Shown here in pieces: positions 1-7,059 of a stretch of 8,511 nucleotides of DNA. Numbering within the stretch: the stretch's first letter is position 1; each line of letters begins with the position of its first letter. The stretch spans positions 2,723-11,233 of the forward strand of contig DGOS01000063.1 in NCBI GenBank assembly GCA_002390155.1. Direction: 5' to 3'. This stretch comes from Hyphomicrobiaceae bacterium UBA4460 (GTDB lineage Bacteria; Pseudomonadota; Alphaproteobacteria; Rhizobiales; Methyloligellaceae). The translations under genes and the position numbers were made by a program. The notes under the pieces were generated by a model. The model did no database searches, was not told the DNA's origin, and was given only the letters and a program-made list of their open reading frames with translations.

Positions 1-965
1 TCCACGCGGATCGGCAAGCGGCCTTGCAGTTCGGGCAGCAGGTCCGAGGGCTTGGCGATATGAAACGCGCCCGAGGCAATAAAGAGAATGTGGTCGGTCT
101 TGACGGGGCCGTGCTTGGTGCCGACCGTGGTGCCTTCGATGAGAGGCAAGAGATCGCGCTGCACGCCTTCGCGTGACACGTCGGCACCGACGCGCTCGGA
201 GCGTGCGCAGATTTTGTCGATCTCGTCGAGAAACACGATGCCGTTATTCTCGACGTTGCGAATGGCCTCCTGCACGATCATGTCGTCGTCGATCAACTTG
301 TCGGACTCCTCGGCCATCAGAATGTCGAAGCTGTCCTCAACGGTGACGGTGCGCGACTTGGTGCGCTGGCCAAGCGCTTTGCCGAGCATATCGGAGAGAT
401 TGATCATGCCGACCTGGCTGCCGGGCATGCCGGGAATGTCGAAGGACGGCATGGACGGCGCCTCTGCGACCTCGATCTCGATCTCCTTGTCGTTGAGCTC
501 TTCGCTGCGCAATCTCCGGCGAAAGGACTCCCGGGTTGACTCGCTCGCGCCCGCGCCGACCAGCGCATCGATGACGCGTTCCTCGGCGTTGAGTTGCGCC
601 TTGGCCTCGACCTCCTTGCGCTTGGTGTCGCGCACCAGCCCGATGCCCGTCTCGACGAGATCACGGACAATCTGCTCCACATCGCGGCCCACATAGCCGA
701 CCTCGGTGAACTTGGTGGCCTCGATCTTGATAAAGGGCGCACCGGCAAGTTTTGCCAGACGGCGAGAGATCTCTGTCTTGCCGACGCCGGTCGGGCCGAT
801 CATCAGAATGTTCTTCGGCAGCACCTCCTCGCGCATGTCGCCTTCGAGGCGCTGGCGGCGCCAGCGGTTGCGAAGGGCAATAGCGACGGCGCGCTTGGCA
901 TCACGCTGGCCGACGATGTGGCGGTCGAGCTCCGAAACGATCTCGCGGGGGGAAAAGGCGGTCAT
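1..965 (-). CDS. hslU: ATP-dependent protease ATPase subunit HslU (ClpY), C-terminus cut by window edge
   Basis: HslU is the AAA+ unfoldase that feeds substrates to the HslV peptidase in the cytoplasm. Reading leftward from the ATG at 965-963 gives 321 codons without a stop before the edge. The family is usually about 435-445 residues, so roughly the last quarter (the rest of the C-terminal domain) is missing. Visible motifs in order: N-terminal [16 protein letters not shown], Walker A GPTGVGKT (57-64), the pore loop GYVG (90-93), a variable intermediate (I) domain from about 110 to 235, Walker B IVFLDEID (243-250), [14 protein letters not shown] (262-275), the sensor-1 region LFIASGAF (294-301) and ELQGRLPIR at the cut end. 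All match E. coli HslU closely; the I domain is about ten residues shorter. The start follows the hslV stop by 15 bases, with a GGAG (972-969) just before it, so the two are co-transcribed and probably translated in near-equal amounts. Confidence 0.97.
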   Translation of the reverse strand, partial: MTAFSPREIVSELDRHIVGQRDAKRAVAIALRNRWRRQRLEGDMREEVLPKNILMIGPTGVGKTEISRRLAKLAGAPFIKIEATKFTEVGYVGRDVEQIVRDLVETGIGLVRDTKRKEVEAKAQLNAEERVIDALVGAGASESTRESFRRRLRSEELNDKEIEIEVAEAPSMPSFDIPGMPGSQVGMINLSDMLGKALGQRTKSRTVTVEDSFDILMAEESDKLIDDDMIVQEAIRNVENNGIVFLDEIDKICARSERVGADVSREGVQRDLLPLIEGTTVGTKHGPVKTDHILFIASGAFHIAKPSDLLPELQGRLPIRV

Positions 966-980
966 GAACTCCGTTACTCG

Positions 981-1544
981 CTACTTGGACGCATCGAGCG
1001 TTTCGACGGTCACGTCGTCATTGGTGTAAACGCAAATCTTGGCGGCAATGGCCATGGCCTTGCGCGCGATGCCTTCCGCGTCGAGGTCGGTGTCGAGCAG
1101 CGCGCGCGCGGCGGCGAGCGCGTAAGCGCCGCCCGAGCCGATGCCCATCACCGCGTCGTCCGGCTCCAGCACGTCGCCCGTGCCGGTAAGGACGAGAGTC
1201 TCGTCCGGGTCGGCGACGATCATCATGGCTTCGAGCCGGCGCAAATAGCGGTCCGTGCGCCAGTCCTTGGCGAGCTCCACGCAGGCGCGCTTGAGTTGGT
1301 CGGGGAAGCGCTCCAGCTTGGTCTCCAGCCGCTCAAAGAGGGTGAAGGCGTCGGCGGTCGAGCCGGCGAATCCGGCGATGACCTGGCCGGAGCCCACCCG
1401 GCGGACCTTCCGGGCCGAGCCCTTGATGATGGTCTGGCCGAGGGAGACCTGGCCGTCTCCGGCGATCACCACCTTGCCGGCCTTGCGGACCGTCAGAATC
1501 GTGGTGCCGTGCCACGTGTTGGGGGAATTGTGGGATGAACTCAT
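981..1544 (-). CDS. hslV: ATP-dependent protease peptidase subunit HslV (ClpQ)
   Basis: HslV is the proteasome-beta-like threonine peptidase of the HslVU complex and degrades misfolded and regulatory proteins in the cytoplasm. The 187-residue product starts [17 protein letters not shown]. By family knowledge the propeptide is cut before the first Thr of GTTI, here Thr14, which becomes the catalytic N-terminal nucleophile. Further family blocks are [68 protein letters not shown]-like [17 protein letters not shown], and the ending CVYTNDD. A longer in-frame ATG at 1577 adds 11 residues. I prefer 1544 because the longer start would lie inside the spacer of a candidate heat-shock promoter, and because the 13-residue propeptide fits alphaproteobacterial HslV. 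No Shine-Dalgarno sequence is visible before either start. hslU follows 15 bases downstream. Confidence 0.96.
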   Translation of the reverse strand: MSSSHNSPNTWHGTTILTVRKAGKVVIAGDGQVSLGQTIIKGSARKVRRVGSGQVIAGFAGSTADAFTLFERLETKLERFPDQLKRACVELAKDWRTDRYLRRLEAMMIVADPDETLVLTGTGDVLEPDDAVMGIGSGGAYALAAARALLDTDLDAEGIARKAMAIAAKICVYTNDDVTVETLDASK

Positions 1545-1555
1545 TGCTGCAATGC

Positions 1556-1585
1556 GATATCGGCTCACGCGGCCCATTCGTCAAG
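1556..1585 (-). promoter_or_regulatory. Candidate heat-shock (RpoH-type) promoter of hslVU
   Basis: On the minus strand CTTGAC (1585-1580) is followed, 18 bases after its CTTG, by CCGATAT (1563-1557). The alphaproteobacterial RpoH pattern is roughly CTTG, 17-18 bases, CYTATNT; only one defined position of the second box differs. The elements also read as a sigma-70-like TTGACG, 17 bases, GATATC, but that -10 is poor. Only 12 bases separate the -10 box from the hslV ATG, so transcription would begin about 5-6 bases before the start codon. hslVU is a classic heat-shock operon, which fits. Assigned by eye only. Confidence 0.5.
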
Positions 1586-1661
1586 CCGTGCCTGGGCCTT
1601 GTGCCTAACGGGGCGTTTGGGCTTGAGCGATTTCCGAGCGGCTCCAGGCCACCACGACCGC

Positions 1662-2186
1662 CTAGCGCACCAGGTCCTGAAGCGGCGGGAGGTTGGCCCC
1701 GACGACCCGCCAGCGCAGGCCCTCCAATGCCATTACGGTCCCCACGGTGGGCGAATCGGGTTTATCCGGGTCCTTCAGGTCCACGGTGAAGGTGGTGGGC
1801 GATGAGAAGAAGGCCCATTTGACGAAATCGGCGAAGCCCTCGCCTTGTCGCCGGTGCTCCACCACGACGGGGGCCTCCAAGAGCCCCTCCGGCGTGACCA
1901 GGCTTTCGACCGTCGAGTCCACCAGGTCGGGGGCGAACAGCTGGCTCAGCACCTCGCCAAAAGCCCCTAAAATTGGCCGTTTTTCGGCTATTTGGCCGGC
2001 CTTGGCCATGACCTGGCCCTTCGCGTCCGCCTGGATATCCGCCCGCAATTTGGGGAAATCCACCAGCTGCTCCAGGGAGGCCTTGTCGTTGTTCATGAGG
2101 GCCTTGTCGATCCAGTAAAGCGTGAGGAAGGGGTAGCCCAGATAGGCGACGGCGAGGATGAGCAGGAGCAAGAACAGTCGGCGCAT
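1662..2186 (-). CDS. DUF2939 family membrane-anchored protein
   Basis: This is a 174-residue protein of unknown function that resembles the DUF2939 family; I assign it from the N-terminal pattern and length, without a search. Residues 4-25 are strongly hydrophobic after MRR, a signal anchor or uncleaved signal sequence. They are followed by the family-like stretch TLYWIDKALMNNDKASLEQLVDFPKLRADI (split here as TLYWIDKAL, 22-30, and LVDFPKLRADI, 41-51), a repeated amphipathic helical region (52-92), and a beta-rich C-terminal part ending in ALEGLRWRVVGANLP. The rest of the chain is probably periplasmic. The start is supported by AAGGA (2197-2193) six bases before the ATG. It lies upstream of hslV on the same strand, with 117 bases between, and diverges from hisB. 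A role next to HslVU in envelope or protein quality control is only a guess from position. Confidence 0.8.
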   Translation of the reverse strand: MRRLFLLLLILAVAYLGYPFLTLYWIDKALMNNDKASLEQLVDFPKLRADIQADAKGQVMAKAGQIAEKRPILGAFGEVLSQLFAPDLVDSTVESLVTPEGLLEAPVVVEHRRQGEGFADFVKWAFFSSPTTFTVDLKDPDKPDSPTVGTVMALEGLRWRVVGANLPPLQDLVR

Positions 2187-2302
2187 GGGGATTCCTTACC
2201 TTGTGAGCGTCCGCCATAGCACTGATGGATGACGGGGCGTATAAGCCGGGGCGTGGGCCTCAGGTCTCTTTTGCTTAAGGCCTTGGAGCTAAGCTGACAA
2301 AC
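2187..2302. promoter_or_regulatory. Divergent intergenic region between DUF2939 gene and hisB
   Basis: These 116 bases must hold the promoters of both the leftward DUF2939 gene and the rightward his operon. The DUF2939 ribosome site (TCCTT on the plus strand, 2193-2197) is clear. For hisB a TATAAG at 2240-2245 is the best -10-like hexamer, but no convincing -35 sits 16-18 bases before it. GGAG at 2285-2288 is the likely hisB ribosome site, though 14 bases from the ATG is long. The palindrome AAGGCCTT occupies 2277-2284. I see no his leader peptide with a histidine run and no attenuator. Confidence 0.4.
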
Positions 2303-2917
2303 ATGCAGAAGCGAACAAAATCACCGGAATCCCGGACGGCGAGCGTCGATCGCCGCACCAAGGAGACCAAGATCAGCGCCACCGTCGACCTCGACGGGAC
2401 GGGCGCTTACGACGTCTCCACGGGCGTGGGCTTCCTCGACCACATGATCGAGCAGCTTGCCCGGCACTCGCTGATCGACATCGCCCTGACGTGTGATGGC
2501 GATCTTCATATCGACCAGCACCACACGACGGAGGATTGCGGCATCGCGCTGGGCCAGGCCTTGGCCGAGGCGCTCGGCGATAAAGCCGGGATCACGCGCT
2601 ATGGCGCGGCCTACCTGCCGATGGACGAGACGCTGACCCGCGTGGCGCTCGACGTATCGGGGCGGCCGTTCCTCATCTGGGACGTGGAGTTCACGCGCGC
2701 CAAGATCGGCGACATGGACACCGAGCTGTTCCGCGAGTGGTTCCAGGCCTTCGCGCAGAACGCAGGCATCACGCTGCATGTGGAAAATCTCTACGGCGAG
2801 AATAACCACCACATCGCCGAGACCTGCTATAAGGCGCTCGCCCGCGCACTGCGCCAAGCAATCGCCATCGATCCGCGGCAAAGTGGACGGGTGCCCTCCA
2901 CCAAGGGCCAGCTCTAA
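2303..2917 (+). CDS. hisB: Imidazoleglycerol-phosphate dehydratase HisB (monofunctional)
   Basis: HisB removes water from imidazole glycerol phosphate to give imidazole acetol phosphate, the sixth step of histidine synthesis, in the cytoplasm. The 204-residue length matches the monofunctional form without the histidinol-phosphatase domain found in enterobacteria. It begins with the typical [18 protein letters not shown] block (17-34), then GVGFLDHM (41-48). Both manganese-binding HHxxE motifs of the family are present: HHTTE at 73-77 and HHIAE at 169-173, the latter in the context [20 protein letters not shown]. The C-terminus VPSTKGQL is the family ending. It is the first gene of a rightward operon, and the DUF2628 gene follows 44 bases after the stop. 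The ATG is preceded by GGAG at a rather long distance; no better start is seen. Confidence 0.97.
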   Translation: MQKRTKSPESRTASVDRRTKETKISATVDLDGTGAYDVSTGVGFLDHMIEQLARHSLIDIALTCDGDLHIDQHHTTEDCGIALGQALAEALGDKAGITRYGAAYLPMDETLTRVALDVSGRPFLIWDVEFTRAKIGDMDTELFREWFQAFAQNAGITLHVENLYGENNHHIAETCYKALARALRQAIAIDPRQSGRVPSTKGQL

Positions 2918-2923
2918 ACAAGG

Positions 2924-2947
2924 CGCCGGCCGCAATGTTCGCCGGCC
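2924..2947 (+). repeat. Paired CGCCGGCC motifs able to form a hairpin between hisB and the DUF2628 gene
   Basis: The 8-mer CGCCGGCC occurs twice (2924-2931 and 2940-2947) with 8 bases between. Each copy contains the self-complementary GCCGGC (2925-2930 and 2941-2946), so in the transcript the two can pair as a 6-bp all-GC stem with a 10-base loop. No T run follows, so it is not a standard terminator. It could be a processing or stability element in the his mRNA, or chance in GC-rich DNA. Confidence 0.35.
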
Positions 2948-2961
2948 AAGAGTGATCTGAC

Positions 2962-3471
2962 GTGACCGTCTATAACGTGTACGAGCCCCCGGAAGGCGAC
3001 GACGCCGATACGCTGGCGCGCGCCGACAAAGTGACCTTCGTCAAAGATGGGTTCAACTGGGTTGCGCTCATCGTGCCGGTGTTCTGGCTGCTGTTTCAGC
3101 GCATGTGGATCGAACTCATCGCGGTGCTGGTGATCATCGCCGGAATGCAATGGGTGTTCGGGCCTGGCGAGGCCGGCCGGCAGGTGGCGGGCCTCGTGAC
3201 GCTCGCGCTCACCGTGCTGTTTGCGTTCGAGGCAAACAATTTGCGCGGCTGGGCATTGCAGCGGCGCGGCTACCGGTTCGTAGGTACCGCGTCGGGCCGC
3301 GACCGCGCCGAGGCGGAACGCTCCTTCTTCACCGCGTGGCTCAAGGAGCAACCGGGCCGTTCCCGCGCAGCGAAACAAGCTGGCGAAAAATCCGCAACCC
3401 TCGTACAGGCGCCTTTGGCGCCGCAGTCCAGTGACACCGACGAGGTCATCGGGTCGTTTCCGCGGAGCTGA
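2962..3471 (+). CDS. DUF2628 family membrane protein within the his operon
   Basis: The 169-residue product has no known function and fits the DUF2628 family. Its start MTVYNVYEPP and the motif FEANNLRGWALQRRGYRFVG (89-108) are what I recognise of that family. After an acidic N-terminal segment come three hydrophobic stretches at about 33-47, 50-67 and 75-90, so it is probably an inner-membrane protein with a soluble C-terminal tail. The tail (about 110-169) is charged, then low in complexity, with many Ala, Ser and Gln. The start codon is GTG, with AAGAG (2948-2952) nine bases before it. The stop lies 3 bases before the hisH ATG, and the hisH ribosome site is inside the end of this gene, so it is translated as part of the operon. 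From memory, a DUF2628 gene sits between hisB and hisH in many rhizobial relatives; no histidine-related activity is known. Confidence 0.85.
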   Translation: MTVYNVYEPPEGDDADTLARADKVTFVKDGFNWVALIVPVFWLLFQRMWIELIAVLVIIAGMQWVFGPGEAGRQVAGLVTLALTVLFAFEANNLRGWALQRRGYRFVGTASGRDRAEAERSFFTAWLKEQPGRSRAAKQAGEKSATLVQAPLAPQSSDTDEVIGSFPRS

Positions 3472-3474
3472 CCG

Positions 3475-4125
3475 ATGCACGTCGCCATCATCGATTACGG
3501 CTCCGGTAATCTTCACTCCGCCGCCAAGGCCTTCGAGCGCGCCGCCGGCGAGCAGGGCTCGCCGCTCGACATCAAGGTCACCGCGAAACCGGAGGAGGTG
3601 TTCGCGGCTGACCGCGTCGTTCTGCCGGGGGTCGGCGCGTTCGCCGATTGCAAGGCGGGGCTCTCGGCCGTTCCCGGCATGATCGAAGCGCTGGAAGAGA
3701 CCGTACTGAATCGTGGGAAGCCGTTTCTCGGCATCTGCGTCGGGCTCCAGCTCATGGCCAGCAAGGGCCTGGAGCATGGCGTGACGCGAGGGCTCGATTG
3801 GATCTCCGGCGACGTGCGCGCGATTGCACCGGACGACGTTTCGCTCAAGATCCCGCATATGGGCTGGAACACGTTGCAGCTTAGGGAACGCCATGCGTTG
3901 CTCGACGGCATTCCGACGGGCGATGAGGGGCTGCACGCCTATTTTGTGCACTCCTATCACTTCGTGCCGGAAAATGGGGCGGACCTGATCGCGACCACCG
4001 ATTACGGTGGGGCGGTGACCGCGTTCGTCGCGCGCGATAATATGGCGGGAAGCCAGTTCCACCCGGAGAAGAGTCAGAAGCTCGGCCTGGCGCTGATCGG
4101 CAACTTTCTAAAGTGGCAGCCATGA
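3475..4125 (+). CDS. hisH: Imidazole glycerol phosphate synthase, glutaminase subunit HisH
   Basis: HisH hydrolyses glutamine and passes ammonia through the HisF barrel for imidazole ring formation, the fifth step of histidine synthesis. The 216-residue protein is a class I glutamine amidotransferase of normal length. It starts with [13 protein letters not shown] (3-15) and carries the oxyanion-strand motif PGVGAF (51-56). The nucleophile is Cys88 in GICVGLQLM, and the rest of the catalytic triad is His196 and Glu198 in FHPEKSQ. PHMGWN (127-132) and YFVHSYH (156-162) are further family blocks. GGAG at 3463-3466 lies eight bases before the ATG, within the end of the DUF2628 gene. The stop overlaps the hisA start as ATGA (4122-4125), which suggests translational coupling. 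Confidence 0.97.
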   Translation: MHVAIIDYGSGNLHSAAKAFERAAGEQGSPLDIKVTAKPEEVFAADRVVLPGVGAFADCKAGLSAVPGMIEALEETVLNRGKPFLGICVGLQLMASKGLEHGVTRGLDWISGDVRAIAPDDVSLKIPHMGWNTLQLRERHALLDGIPTGDEGLHAYFVHSYHFVPENGADLIATTDYGGAVTAFVARDNMAGSQFHPEKSQKLGLALIGNFLKWQP

Positions 4126-4880
4126 TCCTTTATCCAGCCATCGACTTGAAAGACGGACAATGCGTGCGGCTCGTCCAGGGCGAGATGGACCAGGCGACGG
4201 TGTTCAACGCCGATCCGGCCGCACAAGCAAAGGACTTCGAGGCGCAAGGCTTCGAGTGGCTGCACGTGGTCGATCTCAACGGCGCATTCGAAGGCAAGCC
4301 TGTGAATGGCGCGGCGGTGGAGGCGATCTTCGCGGCGACGCATCTGCCCATCCAGCTCGGCGGCGGCATTCGCGACCTCGACACCATCGCCATGTGGCTC
4401 GACAAGGGGATCGACCGCGTGATTTTGGGCACTGCGGCGGTGCGCGATCCCGATCTCGTGCGCGAGGCGGCGCATGACTTTCCGGGCTGCATCGCCGTCG
4501 GCATCGATGCGCGCGACGGCAAGGTGGCCATCGAAGGCTGGGCGGAAACGAGCCAGACGACCGCGCTCGATCTTGCGCGCCGTTTCGAAGACGCTGGTGT
4601 CGCGGCGATCATCCACACCGACATTGCGCGCGACGGCGTGCTCGAAGGACTCAATCTCGACGCCACGAAAGAAATCGCCGACGCTGTCGCCATTCCAGTG
4701 ATTGCCAGCGGCGGGCTTGCCTCGATCGACGACATCAAGCGGCTACTCGAACCGGCTTACGAAAAACTCGACGGCGCCATTACCGGCCGGGCGCTCTATG
4801 ACGGACGTCTCGATGCGAAAGAAGCGCTGGCGCTGATCGTCGCGCGCTACGGCCATCACGGCGTGACGGGGCAGTACTGA
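4122..4880 (+). CDS. hisA: ProFAR isomerase HisA, (beta/alpha)8 barrel
   Basis: HisA (1-(5-phosphoribosyl)-5-[(5-phosphoribosylamino)methylideneamino]imidazole-4-carboxamide isomerase) opens the ribose ring of ProFAR by an Amadori rearrangement to give PRFAR, the substrate of HisF-HisH. The 252-residue chain is a full-length two-fold-repeat TIM barrel. The acid/base aspartates of the family are seen as Asp8 in PAIDLKDG and Asp129 in [14 protein letters not shown]. The phosphate-binding loops are QLGGGIRD (78-85) and VIASGGLAS (193-201). [12 protein letters not shown] (165-176) is another typical block. I use the ATG at 4122, which overlaps the hisH stop by four bases; an in-frame GTG at 4113 would add only three residues and lacks support. 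It ends in a short family-atypical tail, [10 protein letters not shown]. hisF begins four bases after the stop. Confidence 0.97.
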   Translation: MILYPAIDLKDGQCVRLVQGEMDQATVFNADPAAQAKDFEAQGFEWLHVVDLNGAFEGKPVNGAAVEAIFAATHLPIQLGGGIRDLDTIAMWLDKGIDRVILGTAAVRDPDLVREAAHDFPGCIAVGIDARDGKVAIEGWAETSQTTALDLARRFEDAGVAAIIHTDIARDGVLEGLNLDATKEIADAVAIPVIASGGLASIDDIKRLLEPAYEKLDGAITGRALYDGRLDAKEALALIVARYGHHGVTGQY

Positions 4881-4884
4881 TCCC

Positions 4885-5661
4885 ATGTTGAAGGTACGAG
4901 TAATCCCCTGTCTCGATGTGAAAGACGGGCGCGTCGTCAAGGGCGTGAACTTCGTCGACCTGCGCGACGCGGGCGATCCGGTGGAGGCGGCGACGGCCTA
5001 CGACGAAGCCGGCGCGGACGAGCTGTGCTTTCTCGACATCACCGCGAGCCACGAAAAGCGCGGCACGATCTTGGACATCGTTTGCCGCACGGCGGAGCGC
5101 TGCTTCATGCCGCTCACGGTTGGCGGTGGCGTGCGGGCGACCGAAGACGTGCGGGCGCTGCTCGAAGCGGGCGCCGACAAAGTTTCGATCAACACCGCAG
5201 CGGTGAACGACCGGCAATTGGTGCGCCGGGCAGCGGAGAAGTTCGGCGCGCAATGTATCGTCGTTGCCATCGACGCCAAGCGTGTCAGCGCGAACGGCGA
5301 TGCGCCGCGCTTCGAGATCTTCACCCATGGCGGCCGCGAGCCGACGGGCATCGAGGCGATCTCCTACGCAGAGGAGGTCGTGTCGCTCGGCGCCGGAGAA
5401 ATCCTGCTGACCTCCATGGACCGCGACGGCACGCGCGAGGGCTTCGACATTGAGCTGACCAGCGCCATCGCCGATGCGGTTTCGGTTCCGGTAATCGCGT
5501 CCGGTGGTGTCGGCACGCTGCAGCATCTGGTGGACGGGGTGCAGGGGGGGCATGCCTCGGCGGTCCTGGCCGCCTCGATCTTCCACTATGGCGAACACAC
5601 GATCGGCGAGGCCAAGCGCTACATGGCCGATGCCGGGCTGCCCATGCGGCTCGATCCCTAA
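4885..5661 (+). CDS. hisF: Imidazole glycerol phosphate synthase, cyclase subunit HisF
   Basis: HisF uses ammonia from HisH to split and cyclise PRFAR into imidazole glycerol phosphate and AICAR, linking histidine and purine synthesis. The 258-residue protein is a full-length (beta/alpha)8 barrel related to HisA. Catalytic aspartates of the family are Asp11 in [15 protein letters not shown] and Asp130 in VVAIDAKR. Other blocks are LDITAS (50-55), TVGGGVRA (78-85), [10 protein letters not shown] (98-107), [12 protein letters not shown] (172-183) and VIASGGVG (203-210). A run of seven G (5544-5550) codes for the end of Gln220 plus Gly221-Gly222 in a surface-loop region; the frame is intact around it. 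The ribosome site is weak, so coupling to hisA is likely. The next gene, hisE, starts after an 80-base gap. Confidence 0.97.
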   Translation: MLKVRVIPCLDVKDGRVVKGVNFVDLRDAGDPVEAATAYDEAGADELCFLDITASHEKRGTILDIVCRTAERCFMPLTVGGGVRATEDVRALLEAGADKVSINTAAVNDRQLVRRAAEKFGAQCIVVAIDAKRVSANGDAPRFEIFTHGGREPTGIEAISYAEEVVSLGAGEILLTSMDRDGTREGFDIELTSAIADAVSVPVIASGGVGTLQHLVDGVQGGHASAVLAASIFHYGEHTIGEAKRYMADAGLPMRLDP

Positions 5662-5741
5662 AGGCCGCGATTGGCCCATGGTCGACTATTCCCACCGTCC
5701 CCGCCACGGTGTATGAGCCTTGAGCTTGAGCGAGGATCCCT
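5662..5741 (+). other. hisF-hisE intercistronic region with small hairpin and TGAGC repeats
   Basis: This is the widest gap inside the operon. It holds a possible hairpin, CACCGT (5693-5698), a 7-base loop, then ACGGTG (5706-5711), without a T run. It is followed by three TGAGC copies at 5714-5718, 5721-5725 and 5727-5731. The hisE ribosome site GAGG (5732-5735) follows directly, six bases before the ATG. A 12-codon open frame (5678-5716) has no ribosome site and is not called. The hairpin could mark an mRNA processing point or partial attenuation; this is inference. Confidence 0.35.
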
Positions 5742-6062
5742 ATGAGCAAGAATGCATTGGAGCGGCTTGCGGCCACCATCAAGGCCCGTCGCGATGCGCC
5801 CGATGAGGCGTCCTATACCAAGCGCCTCCTGTCCCACCCGTTGAAGCCCGCCAAGAAGCTGGGCGAGGAGGGGGTCGAGGTGGCGCTTGCCGCTGTGTCT
5901 GAGGACAAGGCCGCACTGATCTCGGAGACCGCCGACCTGTTTTACCATCTGCTGGTGGTGCTGGAGTCCCGGGATGTGAGCCTTGAGGACATTTACGCCG
6001 AACTCGAGCGGCGCAGCGCAGAGGCCGAGGAGAAGAAGCGAAAGGCCGCTTCGGTCGAGTAG
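5742..6062 (+). CDS. hisE: Phosphoribosyl-ATP pyrophosphatase HisE
   Basis: HisE hydrolyses phosphoribosyl-ATP to phosphoribosyl-AMP and pyrophosphate, the second step of histidine synthesis. The 106-residue product is the stand-alone form, not fused to HisI as in enterobacteria. It is a small all-alpha protein of the MazG/HisE fold. The metal-binding acidic pattern is visible as EEGVE (42-46, EExxE) and ETAD (62-65, ExxD) in SETADLFYHLLVVLE. The motif SYTKRLL followed by KKLGEEGVEVALAA is typical of alphaproteobacterial HisE. The C-terminus (about 84-106) is a charged helix rich in Glu and Lys. A good GAGG ribosome site precedes the ATG. coaA starts 21 bases downstream, so they probably share a transcript. 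Confidence 0.96.
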   Translation: MSKNALERLAATIKARRDAPDEASYTKRLLSHPLKPAKKLGEEGVEVALAAVSEDKAALISETADLFYHLLVVLESRDVSLEDIYAELERRSAEAEEKKRKAASVE

Positions 6063-6083
6063 ACCGGTGCGTCGCACTCCGTC

Positions 6084-7037
6084 ATGAACCTCCGGCCGTC
6101 CGTCGTCTTCTCTCCCTACTCGACCTATTCGCGCGAGGAGTGGGCGCGGCTTCGCGACGACACGCCCCTGACGCTCAACGAGGCGGATCTCGAAAATCTT
6201 TCGGGCCTGACGGAGCGAATCTCGACCGACGAAGTGGTGGAGATCTACCTGCCTTTGAGCCGGCTCCTCAATCTTCATGTCGAAGCCAGCCAAGGCTTGC
6301 ACGGCGATACGGAAAACTTTTTGGGCAAAGGCGCCGGCAAGATGCCCTTCATCATCGGGCTCGCCGGCAGCGTGGCCGCAGGCAAGAGCACGACCGCCCG
6401 TGTGCTTCAGGCGCTATTGGCGCGCTGGCCAAGCCATCCCAACGTGGCGCTGGTACCGACGGACGGTTTCCTGTTTCCCAATACGGTGCTCGAGGACCGC
6501 GACCTCATGGGCCGCAAAGGGTTTCCCGAGAGCTACGACCTGAAGCGGCTGCTCCGCTTTTTGGGAGACGTAAAGTCGGGCAGGTCGGCCGTGGAGGCAC
6601 CTGTCTACTCGCACCTCGTCTACGACGTACTGAAAGACCAGAGGCTCGTGGTCGACCGGCCCGACATCGTCATTGTCGAGGGACTGAACGTACTGCAACC
6701 GGCCACGCTGCCGAAAGACGGCCGCGCCATTCCGTTCGTCTCGGACTTCTTCGATTTCTCGATCTATATCGACGCGGCCGAGGGGCTCGTGGAGACCTGG
6801 TACGTGGAGCGCTTCTTGCGTTTGCGGCAGACGGCGTTCCGCGATCCCGCGTCCTATTTCCACCGCTACGCGACGTTGTCGGAGAACGAAGCGCGCGACA
6901 CGGCGCTGTCGATCTGGCGCTCGATCAATCTGCTCAATCTGACGGAAAACATCCTTCCCACGCGCCAGCGTGCCGATCTCATACTGCGCAAAGGCGCCGA
7001 TCACGCGGTGGAGAGCGTCGAACTGCGCAAGTTATAA
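6084..7037 (+). CDS. coaA: Type I pantothenate kinase CoaA
   Basis: CoaA phosphorylates pantothenate with ATP, the first and controlling step of coenzyme A synthesis. The 317-residue protein aligns from end to end with E. coli CoaA and even keeps its residue numbering. It has [17 protein letters not shown] (15-31), Walker [10 protein letters not shown] (95-103, Lys101), Arg106, which in E. coli is tied to feedback inhibition by CoA, the catalytic Asp127 in [15 protein letters not shown] (145-152), [10 protein letters not shown] (173-182, with His177), the EGLNVLQ block (199-205), DFSIYIDA (224-231), [10 protein letters not shown] (239-248, with Arg243) and [11 protein letters not shown] (284-294). 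It is thus a normal, probably CoA-regulated type I enzyme. No clear ribosome site precedes the ATG. It is the last gene of the rightward group; its link to hisE is positional, with no metabolic reason known. Confidence 0.97.
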   Translation: MNLRPSVVFSPYSTYSREEWARLRDDTPLTLNEADLENLSGLTERISTDEVVEIYLPLSRLLNLHVEASQGLHGDTENFLGKGAGKMPFIIGLAGSVAAGKSTTARVLQALLARWPSHPNVALVPTDGFLFPNTVLEDRDLMGRKGFPESYDLKRLLRFLGDVKSGRSAVEAPVYSHLVYDVLKDQRLVVDRPDIVIVEGLNVLQPATLPKDGRAIPFVSDFFDFSIYIDAAEGLVETWYVERFLRLRQTAFRDPASYFHRYATLSENEARDTALSIWRSINLLNLTENILPTRQRADLILRKGADHAVESVELRKL

Positions 7038-7042
7038 GGGGG

Positions 7043-7059
7043 ACGGGCCTAGTACCCGT
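7043..7059. terminator. Weak hairpin in the convergent coaA / outer-membrane gene junction
   Basis: ACGGG (7043-7047) and CCCGT (7055-7059) can pair around a 7-base loop. The structure covers most of the 11-base gap between the two stop codons (7037 and 7049) and runs into the end of the leftward gene. It is the only hairpin seen where both transcripts must end, but the stem is just five pairs and neither side has a T run, so termination here may instead depend on Rho or lie within the opposite gene. Confidence 0.2.

Noticed and set aside
594..1538. 314-codon open frame on the plus strand opposite hslU and hslV
   Set aside because: It is the reverse of two genes with complete family motifs, and its product is low-complexity in Gly, Ala, Leu and Asp without known motifs.
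1545..1577. Longer hslV start at the ATG at 1577
   Set aside because: It falls inside the candidate promoter spacer, has no ribosome site and would lengthen the propeptide to 24 residues.
2277..2284. AAGGCCTT palindrome before hisB as an operator
   Set aside because: An 8-base palindrome is expected often by chance, and no promoter elements with correct spacing surround it.
2914..4062. 382-codon open frame on the minus strand opposite the DUF2628 gene and hisH
   Set aside because: It lies fully opposite two well-supported genes, and its translation shows no recognisable domain and an Arg/His-rich composition typical of antisense frames in GC-rich DNA.
4113..4121. GTG start for hisA nine bases before the ATG
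   Set aside because: The family begins directly with the strand carrying the first Asp, and the ATG in the ATGA overlap is the normal coupled start.
4780..5679. 299-codon open frame on the minus strand opposite the end of hisA and hisF
   Set aside because: It is antisense to catalytic-motif-bearing genes and has no domain signal.
5678..5716. 12-codon open frame between hisF and hisE as a leader peptide
   Set aside because: It has no ribosome site, only two His codons that are not adjacent, and no terminator with a T run follows, so attenuation is not supported.
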